NCBI GenBank assembly: GCA_964418085.1
Contig: CAYQKB010000022.1
Span: forward strand, 1-18,172
DNA: 18,172 bases
Reading direction: 5' to 3'
DNA from: JBBTYG01 sp964418085
GTDB taxonomy: Bacteria; Patescibacteriota; Minisyncoccia; UBA6257; 2-01-FULL-56-20
In this document: positions 12,801 to 18,172 of the stretch, piece after piece
How positions within the stretch are numbered: the stretch's first letter is position 1
Layout of the letters: each line of letters opens with the position of its first letter
The notes under the pieces: model-generated
What the model saw: the letters and a program-made list of their open reading frames with translations, nothing else
What the model was told of the DNA's origin: nothing
Database searches by the model: none
Translations under genes and position numbers: made by a program

Positions 12801-13558
12801 CTATCGAAAGTTTCGTTGACGATCTCTCGCGCTGGTATATACGGAGATCGAGACAACGTTTCCAGAAGCCAAAGGATGAGGCTGATCATTATGCAGCGTC
12901 TTCTACGCTCGGTATAGTACTTTTGGAGCTCACAAAAATTCTTGCACCGTTCACTCCGTTTTTCAGCGAAGCAGTATATAAAAATGTAGGACTCGAAGAA
13001 TCAGTCCACCTCGAAAACTGGCCTGCGGTTGACGGAAAAATTAAAAATAAAAATTCAAAACTGCTTCTGGAGCAGATGGTTGAAGTGCGCCGGCTCGCGG
13101 CGTTGGGCTTGGCTGCCCGTGCCGTCGCTGGGATAAAAGTGCGACAACCATTACAAAAGTTAAAAGTTAAAAGTGGAAAGTTAAAAGTTCCCGATGAATT
13201 ACTCGCGATTCTCGCCGACGAAGTAAACGTGAAAGAAGTCGTTTTCGATCCATCAATAAAGGATGAGCTTGAGCTTGATATGGTGATCAGCGCCGAGTTG
13301 CGGGAAGAGGGGACGATACGAGAGCTTGTGCGGCTTGTTCAGGATTTGCGGCAGAGGGCGCGATTGAAGCCAGAAGATAATGTCGAGATTTTCTTTGAAG
13401 TGTCCGAAGCTCTTGCGCGGGTGATTCGCTCGAACGACAAAGAATTTATGAGAAAAGTAGGGGCAATAAATATTGAGTATAAAAAAGCGCAAAAATTCTT
13501 GGCGAAAGAAGAAACAAATATTGAAGGGGAAAACATTAAAGTGTGGTTGAAGGTTTAA
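9863..13558 (+). CDS. ileS: Isoleucine--tRNA ligase (IleRS) with embedded histidine phosphatase
   Basis: Charges tRNA-Ile in the cytoplasm. At 1231 residues it is about 200 longer than the usual ~1030-1040, and the excess is explained by one inserted domain. Seen: PPYANGKPGIHH (GIHH 64-67, the HIGH variant of type-II IleRS), the CTRCGTALSSHE zinc knuckle, the editing-domain motifs TTTPWTLPGN and GTGVVHTAVMYGEDDY, and C-x-x-C before the insert (WECSVCKE). The histidine phosphatase domain occupies about 541-747. Beyond it come DLHRPYAD (748-755), CASCKGEMKRV, DVWYDSGAMPFA, YPADFISEGMDQTRGWFYTLL, KMSKS (866-870) and the C-terminal anticodon-binding domain. Four arrays of 7-bp repeats lie in-frame at 12246, 12662, 13036 and 13155. 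It starts at ATG 9863 without a Shine-Dalgarno sequence, six bases after TAAAAT. A bidirectional terminator follows. Confidence 0.97.
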   Translation: MDKKPTIQTSPSQEFNLPEFEEKVLSSWKAKNIFEKSLRARETKDRKKTFVFYEGPPYANGKPGIHHVLARVVKDIVLRYKSMAGFYVPRRAGWDTHGLPVEIAAEKALGLKSKKDIEHIGIEVFNAKAKENVWLYKAEWENLTERIGYWLDLKNAYVTYAPEYIESIWWTLKRIWERKLLYKGHKVVPWCTRCGTALSSHELAQGYKETVDQSVYLKFKLRPDQKIKNLKTGEQTYILSWTTTPWTLPGNVGLAVGKKIDYIGLEATSSGVGEIKRGDIFLMANNPEIFKKVFGEGVMFGPRGTVVNFFGHGEVSFEKLGLWSGEELAGLEYEPLFDIGPLRNKNSHKIYTADFVTTTDGTGVVHTAVMYGEDDYLLGVKVDLPQHHTVSEEGRFTAEVPAGLAGMPVKPKDAVELKKTEEKIFEYLREKGNFLRVENYSHEYPYCWRCDTPIIYYARDSWFIAMSKMREKLLSGNKKINWIPEYVKEGRFGEWLREVKDWNLSRERYWGAPLPLWECSVCKEVSCIGSLDELSARAGGSKNKYWIMRHGEAESNIEEIIDSGQKSFNLTLKGRTQTERAAKKFALELAKKKKRIDVVIASDILRTKETGDIMARGLGVSEVSLDSRIREINLGSLSGCHDKQYHALFPTYEAKFEGRPGGGGESLRDLRTRVSEFFKETEKKYDGKNILIVSHEYPIWMAFHVAEGWSEAKAIQEKEKRKGDFVGFAEVHPLGYKNIPRNGTGEVDLHRPYADTISIECASCKGEMKRVKEVADVWYDSGAMPFASAHFPFGQMANGEWQMAKKSHKPYAISQLAYPADFISEGMDQTRGWFYTLLAVATASGYGAPYKNVISLGLINDKLGQKMSKSRGNIVDPWEVIKKYGVDAVRWYFYTANPLGEPKNFDENEIAKTYRKFHLIIWNSLKFYETYQVNLKLKTENLKLKKKNVLDEWIMLRLREVITGVTGSLDVYDIREAALAIESFVDDLSRWYIRRSRQRFQKPKDEADHYAASSTLGIVLLELTKILAPFTPFFSEAVYKNVGLEESVHLENWPAVDGKIKNKNSKLLLEQMVEVRRLAALGLAARAVAGIKVRQPLQKLKVKSGKLKVPDELLAILADEVNVKEVVFDPSIKDELELDMVISAELREEGTIRELVRLVQDLRQRARLKPEDNVEIFFEVSEALARVIRSNDKEFMRKVGAINIEYKKAQKFLAKEETNIEGENIKVWLKV
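11489..12103 (+). other. Histidine phosphatase domain inserted in IleRS (residues ~543-747)
   Basis: The segment starts KYWIMRHGEAESN (RHG at 549-551) and carries the branch-1 histidine phosphatase pattern. R549 and the nucleophile H550 are followed by IASDILRTKETG (second active-site Arg), SRIREINLGSLSG (acidic residue, family R-x-x-E-x-x-x-G) and ILIVSHEYP with H695 as the second catalytic His. All expected residues are therefore present, which argues for an active enzyme rather than a relic. It is joined in-frame between GSLDELSARAG and DLHRPYAD, segments that are nearly adjacent in ordinary IleRS. Family members act on sugar phosphates, nucleotides, phosphoproteins or other phosphoesters; the substrate here is unknown. 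Confidence 0.9.
12246..12309 (+). repeat. Inverted pair of heptamer arrays inside ileS
   Basis: Four 7-base units (AAATGGC, AAATGGC, GAATGGC, AAATGGC; 12246-12273) are followed after eight bases by GCCATAA, GCCATAC, GCTATAA and a partial GCCA (12282-12306). The second set is nearly the reverse complement of the first (ATGGC/GCCAT), so the block can fold into a long imperfect hairpin. It encodes residues 795-816, between PFAS-AHFPFG and YPADFISEG, where ordinary IleRS has a short loop. Confidence 0.8.
12662..12696 (+). repeat. Heptamer array AACTTAA x5 inside ileS
   Basis: Five consecutive 7-base units: AACTTAA, AACTTAA, AACTGAA, AACTTAA, AACTGAA. They encode the Lys/Leu-rich stretch N-L-K-L-K-T-E-N-L-K-L-K at the start of the anticodon-binding region. 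In the gene's frame a pure array would read ACT TAA in unit 3; the G at 12680 turns this stop into GAA. The second change (12694) is synonymous. Confidence 0.85.
13036..13063 (+). repeat. Degenerate A-rich heptamer array inside ileS
   Basis: Four 7-base units with an A-rich start (AAAAATT, AAAAATA, AAAATTC, AAAACTG) encode K-I-K-N-K-N-S-K-L. It is less regular than the neighbouring arrays and could be chance in Lys/Asn-rich coding, but the 7-base phase is the same. Confidence 0.4.
13155..13189 (+). repeat. Heptamer array AAAAGTT x5 inside ileS
   Basis: Five consecutive 7-base units: AAAAGTT, AAAAGTT, AAAAGTG, GAAAGTT, AAAAGTT. They encode K-L-K-V-K-S-G-K-L-K-V near the C-terminus. The pure unit would place TAA at 13175-13177 in this frame; two substitutions make it GGA. 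The unit is the reverse complement of AACTTTT, found at the start of Cys-rich paralogue 1. Confidence 0.85.
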
Positions 13559-13563
13559 AAATA

Positions 13564-13598
13564 ATAAAAATCCACGGCCTTGTGTCGTGGATTTTTAT
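13564..13598. terminator. Bidirectional terminator between ileS and the lipoprotein gene
   Basis: A perfect 13-bp stem (ATAAAAATCCACG 13564-13576 with its complement 13586-13598) encloses a nine-base loop. The A/T-rich arms supply a T-run in either direction. It ends ileS, whose stop lies six bases away, and the convergent small lipoprotein gene. Confidence 0.85.
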
Positions 13599-13621
13599 GC
13601 GTAAGCGCGCCGCCGAGAGAC

Positions 13622-13846
13622 TTATTGCTGGAAAAATTGATCTACTGTTGCTTGCTGCTCTGGATAGAAAGCTTGGGCATGAGCACGGGGAGCGGAATAT
13701 GTCGCTTGCTGGACTGCTTCATCCTGATATTCCTTTTGAAGAGTGGCGTTCGTCGCATGCGCACAACCAGCTATCGCAATAACTCCTGCGGTAAATATCG
13801 CTACGACCCGCAGGGGCTTGTCGCTTTCTATCGGATTACTTTTCAT
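13622..13846 (-). CDS. Small putative lipoprotein
   Basis: A 74-residue protein of unknown function. The N-terminus has a charged segment (to R13), a hydrophobic core (about 14-27) and a lipobox-like I-A-G-C at 25-28, so it is probably exported, lipidated on C28 and anchored in the membrane. The mature part (about 46 residues) is Ala/Gln/Tyr-rich and polar with no known motif. ATG 13846 is chosen over an in-frame ATG at 13864 because TATGAT lies six bases upstream of it, the arrangement seen before other unit-leading genes; 13864 itself lies upstream of that -10 box and would be outside such a transcript. The gene stands alone between the pheA-like terminator and the shared terminator with ileS. 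Short genes are easily false, but the signal sequence and own promoter argue for a real one. Confidence 0.6.
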   Translation of the reverse strand: MKSNPIESDKPLRVVAIFTAGVIAIAGCAHATNATLQKEYQDEAVQQATYSAPRAHAQAFYPEQQATVDQFFQQ

Positions 13847-13852
13847 GTCTAA

Positions 13853-13858
13853 ATCATA
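13853..13858 (-). promoter_or_regulatory. Candidate -10 box for the lipoprotein gene
   Basis: On the minus strand TATGAT ends six bases before ATG 13846. No good -35 hexamer is found 16-18 bases upstream. A perfect DnaA-box-like 9-mer (TTATCCACA, 13880-13888) lies just upstream and may be chance. Confidence 0.4.
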
Positions 13859-13898
13859 CCACACACACGCGAATCGTCCTGTGGATAACTAATCACTG

Positions 13899-13935
13899 TG
13901 AAAAATCCCCCGGCGCGTTTTTGCGTCCGGGGGAT
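13899..13935 (-). terminator. Terminator of the prephenate dehydratase-like gene
   Basis: A 9-bp G+C-rich stem pairs 13905-13913 (ATCCCCCGG) with 13927-13935, extended by three inner pairs past a bulge around an A/T loop. On the minus strand it is followed by TTTTTC (complement of 13900-13905). It lies 25 bases past the stop at 13960. Confidence 0.85.
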
Positions 13936-13959
13936 GTGTAGATGTTTTTGTGATCTTTA

Positions 13960-14832
13960 TTAAGCAGAGATGACTGGAAACGGCCCGAAGACAATGCGCC
14001 GTTTTGTGTAGCACTCCGCAGCCGCGAGCGCTATGCGGAGATATGGTAAGCGAGCCGGATCGCATTCTGTTTCGATGGCGAAATCGTACGCCCACTCTTC
14101 CATATACAGAGAATGGACAAGGCGCAGATTGATCCTTTCTTCGCCGAATGGAATCAGCACTTTAACGAGCGAGTTCGGTTCGTGTGCTACCCGAAACACC
14201 ATAAGCATCCGTTGCGTTGCCGACAACAAATGGGAATGTTGATGGCTCTGCGGACCGAGGAGATAAAAGGTAGTGATGGCCTCGGCGTCTTCGAATGCTT
14301 CATCAAGAATTCGAAGGTTGTATTTCCCCGCCGCCTCAATTGGCCCGAGCGCTGCGTCGGCAAGAGTGCCTGACGCGGCAACCATCTCCGCCGCTTTCCC
14401 ATTGCTGGGAGCCTCGATTTTTTCCGCTCCGATTTTTTCGATGTTTCTCCGGCATGCGCCAAGAGATTTTGGGTGGGCGGTGATTCGCTTGATGTCTTTG
14501 AGCGTTGCGCCCGGGCGGCCCATGAGAGCGAAGCGGATCCGCATCGAGATTCCCCCGATGATATGCGTGGGGCAATTGCCGTCGAATTGTTTCAAAAGTT
14601 CAATGAACGAATTGATCGGCGGATCAACGCGGCCTTCGGCCTTTGTTTCCATGGCGATGGCGCCATAGCCGCGGTGTTTGAGAATCAGTCCGAGTACTTC
14701 CTCATTCGTTTTTGCGAGCGAGAGTACTGTGGTCGTATCGTAGGCTCCTGGCGTGCCAAATAGTGTTGCCAAACGATCGTACGCGATTGCCGTGAATGTT
14801 GCCCCTGCGGGGCCGAGAAATGTAACATGCAT
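13960..14832 (-). CDS. Prephenate dehydratase-like protein (diverged)
   Basis: 290 residues with the layout of a monofunctional prephenate dehydratase (prephenate to phenylpyruvate): the N-terminal TFLGPAGATFT motif, HPKSLGACR (120-128), the A-rich APSNGKAAEMVA segment, AALGPIEAAGKYNLRIL, AITTFYLLG (185-193), then an ACT domain (about 211-275). It is divergent at key points: the TRF catalytic motif reads T-T-F, with Thr kept but Arg lost; the usual E-N-S segment reads E-T-K (62-64); and the ACT ESRP motif is not recognisable. Substrate or activity may have changed. A strong Shine-Dalgarno sequence (AGGAGA, spacing about 8) supports ATG 14832, unlike most genes here. The gene sits between two terminators, so it is an independent unit. 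G+C is high (52-70% in sampled lines), hinting at transfer. No other aromatic-pathway gene is in the window. Confidence 0.8.
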   Translation of the reverse strand: MHVTFLGPAGATFTAIAYDRLATLFGTPGAYDTTTVLSLAKTNEEVLGLILKHRGYGAIAMETKAEGRVDPPINSFIELLKQFDGNCPTHIIGGISMRIRFALMGRPGATLKDIKRITAHPKSLGACRRNIEKIGAEKIEAPSNGKAAEMVAASGTLADAALGPIEAAGKYNLRILDEAFEDAEAITTFYLLGPQSHQHSHLLSATQRMLMVFRVAHEPNSLVKVLIPFGEERINLRLVHSLYMEEWAYDFAIETECDPARLPYLRIALAAAECYTKRRIVFGPFPVISA

Positions 14833-14871
14833 AATAATTTTCTCCTATGTTGTTTTCAATTTGCGAGGGTT

Positions 14872-14898
14872 AAAAAGAAAACCCCACTGTCTGTGGAG
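14872..14898 (-). terminator. Terminator of the rnj-yjjX-trpS unit
   Basis: On the minus strand CTCCAC and GTGGGG form a six-pair stem (one wobble valid only in minus-strand RNA) with a five-base loop, followed directly by TTTTCTTTTT. It lies 45 bases past the trpS stop. If the pheA-like promoter lay upstream of it, it would instead act in that gene's leader. Confidence 0.7.
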
Positions 14899-14942
14899 CT
14901 ACAGAGGATGATATAGGTTGCCGCCTACTTCCGCAACAGGAA

Positions 14943-16007
14943 CTATTTTTCGAGGCCGATCTTTTTCTTAACTTCGAACATTTTTTTCTTTGCAATGGCC
15001 CCCGCTTTTTTTGATCCGGCGGTAAGGACGGAGATAAGCTTGCGCGGCCTTGAAGTAAGCGATCGCTTCTTCTTTCTGAATTCGGCAAAATGGCTGACGA
15101 CAATTTCCGCAAACATTGCCTTGAAATGGCCATAATTCTTTCCGGCAAAATCTGCCTCAATCTTTTTTATGGGCTCGGCGGTGAGAGCGGAATACATCGA
15201 GAGAAGGTTTGAGACGCCCGGCTTGGTTGCTACATCGTATTTCACTTCAGATCCGGAGTCGGTGACCGCGCGCTTCACTTTATTGCGAATCATCTCCGGA
15301 GAGTCATCAAGGAAGAGGCATGTTTCCGGCTGGGACTTCGACATTTTCTTCATTGGGTCGAGGAGGCTCATCACGCGCGGCGTTTCGGTGAGAAGTGCTT
15401 TCGGTTCAATGAATGTTTCTCCGAACTTCGCATTAAATTTTCGCGCGAGTGTGCGGGTGAACTCGAGGTGCTGAAGCTGATCGTTTCCGACGGGGACATA
15501 TTTTGCGCCGTAGAGAAGAATATCAGCGGCCATCAAAACCGGATAGTCGAAGAGGCCGACATTAGTTAGTTGAGTAGTATCTACAGTATGGGTTTGACCC
15601 ATTACTGTTTCCACGCCATCTTCAATGATTTTTTCTTCTGATTTTGTAATTATTATCTTTCCCTTTTCTTTGAACTGCGTCATGCGATTTAACTCCCCCA
15701 TCGGCGTAATCGTATTTAAAATCCAGCCAAGTTCCGTGTGCGCCGGAACTTTCGATTGCAAAAATATAACTGATTTTTTTGGATCAAGCCCTGCAGCAAG
15801 AAAGTCCGCGGCAATATCAAGTATCTGATTGTATTTTTGCTTCGGATCAAAATCTTCGGTGAGTGAATGCAAATCAACAATCGAAAAATAGCACTGGTAT
15901 CTTCCGGTGTTTTGGAGATCAACGAAATTTTTAAGCGCACCCAGATAATTTCCGATATGAAGCCGTCCCGACGGCTGAATTCCCGAAACAAGTATGTCTT
16001 TTTTCAT
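14943..16007 (-). CDS. trpS: Tryptophan--tRNA ligase (TrpRS)
   Basis: Charges tRNA-Trp; class I synthetase, 354 residues, normal for bacterial TrpRS. Motifs: GIQPSGRLHIGNYLGA with HIGN at 17-20, YFSIVDLHSLT, the MGQTHTVDTTQLTNVGLFDYPVLMAADILLY region in a slightly variant form, VPVGNDQLQHLEFTR (tRNA/Trp pocket), and KMSKS at 221-225 followed by SQP. The C-terminal helices end with AGAIAKKKMFEVKKKIGL as expected. ATG 16007 follows the yjjX stop by five bases and has only a weak AGAAG upstream, so it is co-transcribed and probably translationally coupled. It is the last gene of the minus-strand unit before the terminator at 14872-14898. No tryptophan-related leader was seen. Confidence 0.97.
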   Translation of the reverse strand: MKKDILVSGIQPSGRLHIGNYLGALKNFVDLQNTGRYQCYFSIVDLHSLTEDFDPKQKYNQILDIAADFLAAGLDPKKSVIFLQSKVPAHTELGWILNTITPMGELNRMTQFKEKGKIIITKSEEKIIEDGVETVMGQTHTVDTTQLTNVGLFDYPVLMAADILLYGAKYVPVGNDQLQHLEFTRTLARKFNAKFGETFIEPKALLTETPRVMSLLDPMKKMSKSQPETCLFLDDSPEMIRNKVKRAVTDSGSEVKYDVATKPGVSNLLSMYSALTAEPIKKIEADFAGKNYGHFKAMFAEIVVSHFAEFRKKKRSLTSRPRKLISVLTAGSKKAGAIAKKKMFEVKKKIGLEK

Positions 16008-16012
16008 ACTTC

Positions 16013-16543
16013 TTATTCAAACAGATGTGGGTGAATAAAGCGAGTGAGTGCGACGATGACGCCGTCTGTATATCCCTTCGTCCGCGTGATCGCGTTTTTG
16101 GTCATCAGTCCAAAGTAACCCTCCGCCTGTTTTGCATTCGTCCGATTAAAAAGAATATCAATCACGTCTCCGAGTTCTTTGCCTTTCTCTATAAGCTCCA
16201 TAACCTTCTTTGGTGTATTCATTTTGATACTAGAGCCGATTCCTTCGGTGCCGTTTTTGTCCGTTACCACCATCCATCCGCATTCGAAATGATTCGCGCC
16301 GATTTGTTGGATTCCGCCTTCAAGGCCTACACCATAATCCGCTTTTGTTTCAGCAATTGCATGTCTCGCACGGTTTCGCGCCCCGGTAATTGATTCCTCA
16401 TCGCTCATCGGCTGATTTGAAACTCCCGAAGGGGAGGAAACTCCGATTATTTCCCACTCTTCTTCCGGCCAAATTTCGCCGAACGCAAGGCGCACCGCTT
16501 CGAGCTTTGTAGGATTTTTCGATCCGACCGCAACTTTCTTCAT
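16013..16543 (-). CDS. yjjX: Inosine/xanthosine triphosphatase (YjjX/DUF84 family)
   Basis: Hydrolyses non-canonical purine nucleotides (ITP, XTP) so that they do not enter RNA and DNA; cytoplasmic. 176 residues, typical of the family. Seen: VGSKNPTKLEAVR (6-18, nucleotide-binding loop), SPSGVSNQPMSDEES, TGARNRARHA, DYGVGLEGGI, the P-K-K-V then GKELGDVID segment, GYFGLMTKNAITRTKGYTDGVIVAL. ATG 16543 fits the family N-terminus exactly. The start codon lies inside one arm of a 116-bp inverted-repeat element, so an RNA stem would cover the translation start. It is preceded by GGG only, with no clear Shine-Dalgarno sequence. It stands between RNase J and trpS in one minus-strand unit. Confidence 0.93.
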   Translation of the reverse strand: MKKVAVGSKNPTKLEAVRLAFGEIWPEEEWEIIGVSSPSGVSNQPMSDEESITGARNRARHAIAETKADYGVGLEGGIQQIGANHFECGWMVVTDKNGTEGIGSSIKMNTPKKVMELIEKGKELGDVIDILFNRTNAKQAEGYFGLMTKNAITRTKGYTDGVIVALTRFIHPHLFE

Positions 16544-16657
16544 CCCGTTAGAAGCAAATCGCGATCATTGCGATCTGCAAAATTTATTTTGTAACAATGT
16601 TTATCCATCAAGAAGGGTAATGAAATTTATTGAGTCAATCGCGGCTTCTAACGGGAT
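16542..16657. repeat. 116-bp element with 14-bp terminal inverted repeats
   Basis: ATCCCGTTAGAAGC (16542-16555) and its exact reverse complement (16644-16657) bound the element. CGCGAT and its complement continue the pairing inward after a four-base bulge, and the centre is A/T-rich. It fills practically the whole space between the RNase J stop (16665) and the yjjX start (16543), and its left arm overlaps the yjjX ATG. No transposase is present; a MITE-like repeat or an intercistronic RNA structure are both possible. Confidence 0.65.
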
Positions 16658-16664
16658 TCATGAT

Positions 16665-18172
16665 TTATATTTCTATTATAACAGGAAGTATCATCGGCCG
16701 TCTCCGCGTCTCGTTGTACAAGAACTGTCCGATTTGATCGCGGACAAGTGTCTTTAAATAATCCGCGTCAACCGATTGATTTGTCGGCAGTCTGCCCAAA
16801 AGTCCGCGCAGGCGCTTTCGGATTCCCTCGAGCACCTCCTGATTTTCTTTGAGGAAAATAAATCCGCGCGAGATGATGTCGGGACTCTTCAGCAGTTTTC
16901 CGCCCTTGGTTCTGTCCATGGTGAGAATGATTACCACCATGCCCTCCTGTGCGAGCGCGCGCCGATCTCGGAGCACTACTTCTTCCACGTCGCCAACGCC
17001 CAGGCCGTCAACCATCACATAGAATGCCGGCACTTCTTCGTGTGTGATTTTAAAACTGTTTGCCGTAAGCTCCGCAACCTGCCCGTTGTCCATGAGCATC
17101 GTGTTTTCCTTCGGAATTCCAACTTCCTGCGCAGACCGGCCGTTCGCCGCGCGCATGAAATAGTATCCGTGCACCGGCACTAAAAATTTTGGATTGATAA
17201 GTTTCATCACGATCTTCAAGTCGTCCTTCGGCGCATGGCCCGAAGAGTGTATGTCAATCAGGGCGGAGTTGTACACGAAAGCACCCTGGCGCGAAAGATT
17301 GTCTTTCACCGCCTGCACGCTTTTTTCGTTTCCCGGAATGACGGACGAAGAGAGGACAACCGTGTCCGTCGGCTTGATTTTAACGTGCCGGTGTTCTCCA
17401 TTTATCATTTTCATGAGTCCTGCGTTTGCTTCTCCCTGCGCTCCCGTGGAAAGGATGAGCACTTTGTCATCTTTATATTTATGAATTTCCTCAACGGAGA
17501 TAATTGCGCCATCTTTTGCTTTTATGAAACCGAGATTCTGGGCGATCTGCACGTTGGTTTTCATCGAGTAGCCGTTGAGCGCAACTTTGCGTCCGATCTT
17601 GTCGGCAATTTTAATGATCTCGCCGATACGCGTGAGAAGGGATGCGAATGTGGCGACGATAAGCCGGCCATCCGCTTTGCGGAAGATATCTTCCAGATTT
17701 TTCTCAACCGTTTTTTCGGAAATGCTGTGCCCTTCTTTTTCCGCATTGGTGCTGTCAATTGTGAAGGTGTGTATGCCGAGTTTTCCAATCCGCTCGAATT
17801 CTTCAAGGCCATGCACGTCTCCGTTTTCATCGTACTCAAGGCGGAAGTCGGCGAAGTGTACCATGTTGCCGACCGGAGTTTTTAAAACCACGCCGGTTGT
17901 TTCGGGCACCGTATGCGGCACACCGAAAAATTCCCCCGTAAAATGGTTGGAGATTTTGACAACGTCTCCGTTTTTTACGATTTCGATGTTCAGCTTCGGG
18001 CTGTTTGGGAAATCGTCCTGCCGTTTTTCGATGATTGCTTTGGTAAGCGAGGTTGCGTAAATAATCGGGTTGCCGAGTTTTTCGATCACGTGCGGCAATG
18101 CGCCGATGTGGTCGTAGTGGGCGTGCGTGAGTATCACCGCCTGAATATTCTGTTTTTTCTTTTCGAGGTACG
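16665..18172 (-). CDS. rnj: Ribonuclease J, 5' end beyond the window
   Basis: RNase J combines endonuclease and 5'-3' exonuclease activity in mRNA decay and rRNA maturation. The frame runs off the right edge (first full codon ends at 18170), giving 501 visible residues; a typical ~555-residue protein would lack roughly its first 55. The metallo-beta-lactamase motif THAHYDHIGALPHV is near the visible N-terminus (Zn ligands), followed by GNMVHFADFRLEYD, FTIDSTNAE, the beta-CASP region (ATFASLLTRIGEI, STGAQGEANAGL), SSGHAPKDDLK and VPVHGYYFMRAA, and the C-terminal domain ending RRRPMILPVIIEI. A GTG at 18137 is an internal codon: upstream in-frame residues (YLEKKKQNIQAV) also fit the family. It is probably the first gene of the unit with yjjX and trpS. 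Confidence 0.95.
   Translation of the reverse strand, partial: YLEKKKQNIQAVILTHAHYDHIGALPHVIEKLGNPIIYATSLTKAIIEKRQDDFPNSPKLNIEIVKNGDVVKISNHFTGEFFGVPHTVPETTGVVLKTPVGNMVHFADFRLEYDENGDVHGLEEFERIGKLGIHTFTIDSTNAEKEGHSISEKTVEKNLEDIFRKADGRLIVATFASLLTRIGEIIKIADKIGRKVALNGYSMKTNVQIAQNLGFIKAKDGAIISVEEIHKYKDDKVLILSTGAQGEANAGLMKMINGEHRHVKIKPTDTVVLSSSVIPGNEKSVQAVKDNLSRQGAFVYNSALIDIHSSGHAPKDDLKIVMKLINPKFLVPVHGYYFMRAANGRSAQEVGIPKENTMLMDNGQVAELTANSFKITHEEVPAFYVMVDGLGVGDVEEVVLRDRRALAQEGMVVIILTMDRTKGGKLLKSPDIISRGFIFLKENQEVLEGIRKRLRGLLGRLPTNQSVDADYLKTLVRDQIGQFLYNETRRRPMILPVIIEI

Noticed and set aside
12246..13189. Heptamer arrays as a CRISPR array
   Set aside because: The units are directly adjacent with no spacers, lie within ileS coding sequence, and no cas genes are present.
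13543..13852. Plus-strand frames 13543-13782 and 13580-13852
   Set aside because: They run through the ileS terminator hairpin and oppose the lipoprotein gene. They have no start signals and no plausible protein features.
13880..13888. Perfect DnaA box TTATCCACA on the minus strand as part of a replication origin
   Set aside because: It is a single copy with no cluster of boxes, no dnaA/dnaN/rpmH genes and no A+T-rich unwinding region. One such 9-mer is plausible by chance in 18 kb.
17235..17885. 216-codon open frame on the plus strand opposite rnj
   Set aside because: It lies wholly antisense to a well-conserved RNase J frame and has no recognisable protein pattern. Other long antisense frames (4702-5208, 7407-7841, 8149-8616) were dropped for the same reason.
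18120..18137. GTG 18137 as the start of a complete RNase J gene
   Set aside because: The frame is open to the window edge, and the residues upstream continue the family pattern before the HxHxDH motif, so the gene is truncated by the window.
1..18172. tRNA, rRNA or tmRNA genes
   Set aside because: No cloverleaf with a GTTCRA-type T-loop or conserved rRNA/tmRNA segment was found on either strand by eye; the aminoacyl-tRNA synthetase and smpB genes have no adjacent RNA gene.

Overview
ORGANISM. The window looks like a chromosomal piece of a Candidate Phyla Radiation (Patescibacteria/Parcubacteria-like) bacterium. This is inferred from compact gene packing, a type-II (GIHH-motif) isoleucyl-tRNA synthetase, a bacterial RNase J/SmpB/TrpS set, very Cys-rich proteins of a kind I associate with CPR genomes, and short repeats inserted in-frame into housekeeping genes. 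No rRNA, tRNA, CRISPR array, transposase or phage gene is visible. The placement rests on reading the sequence, not on a database search. LAYOUT. 1-1480 (+): two GC-rich genes of unknown function, a 5'-truncated protein with a DGCNT motif and a membrane-anchored protein, closed by a strong intrinsic terminator. 1535-1969 (-): smpB, convergent with them. 1970-2176: divergent promoter region with a structured argS leader holding a 39-codon arginine-rich small ORF. 2177-9723 (+): argS, then three tandem paralogues of a ~580-600-residue protein with 35-36 cysteines each, with a RelE/ParE-type toxin-antitoxin pair between the first and second. 9732-9800: a 69-bp double-hairpin repeat that probably also terminates this unit. 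9863-13558 (+): ileS with a complete histidine-phosphatase domain embedded in its catalytic core. 13622-13846 (-): a small lipoprotein. 13960-14832 (-): a diverged, GC-rich prephenate dehydratase-like gene with its own Shine-Dalgarno sequence and terminators on both sides. 14943-18172 (-): trpS, a YjjX/DUF84 NTP phosphatase and a partial RNase J, apparently one unit, with a 116-bp inverted-repeat element between the last two. No gene-free stretch exceeds about 210 bases. HOW IT WORKS TOGETHER. Most recognisable genes serve translation and RNA quality control: ArgRS, IleRS, TrpRS, SmpB ribosome rescue, RNase J and NTP house-cleaning. The accessory content lies within this core: the Cys-rich triplet between two aminoacyl-tRNA synthetase genes, with a toxin-antitoxin pair that could drive co-transcription of the second and third copies, and the phosphatase built into IleRS. 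STRONGEST UNUSUAL SIGNALS. (1) IleRS with an embedded histidine phosphatase whose catalytic residues all look present. (2) The triplicated Cys-rich family with internal duplication. (3) Arrays of 7-bp tandem repeats inside ileS, in two of which the stop codon the pure array would create is removed by substitution. (4) In-frame palindromic repeat insertions in argS and in paralogues 1 and 3 but not 2. (5) A shared start arrangement, TA-N-N-AT, six bases, ATG, at four unit-leading genes, suggesting leaderless mRNAs.
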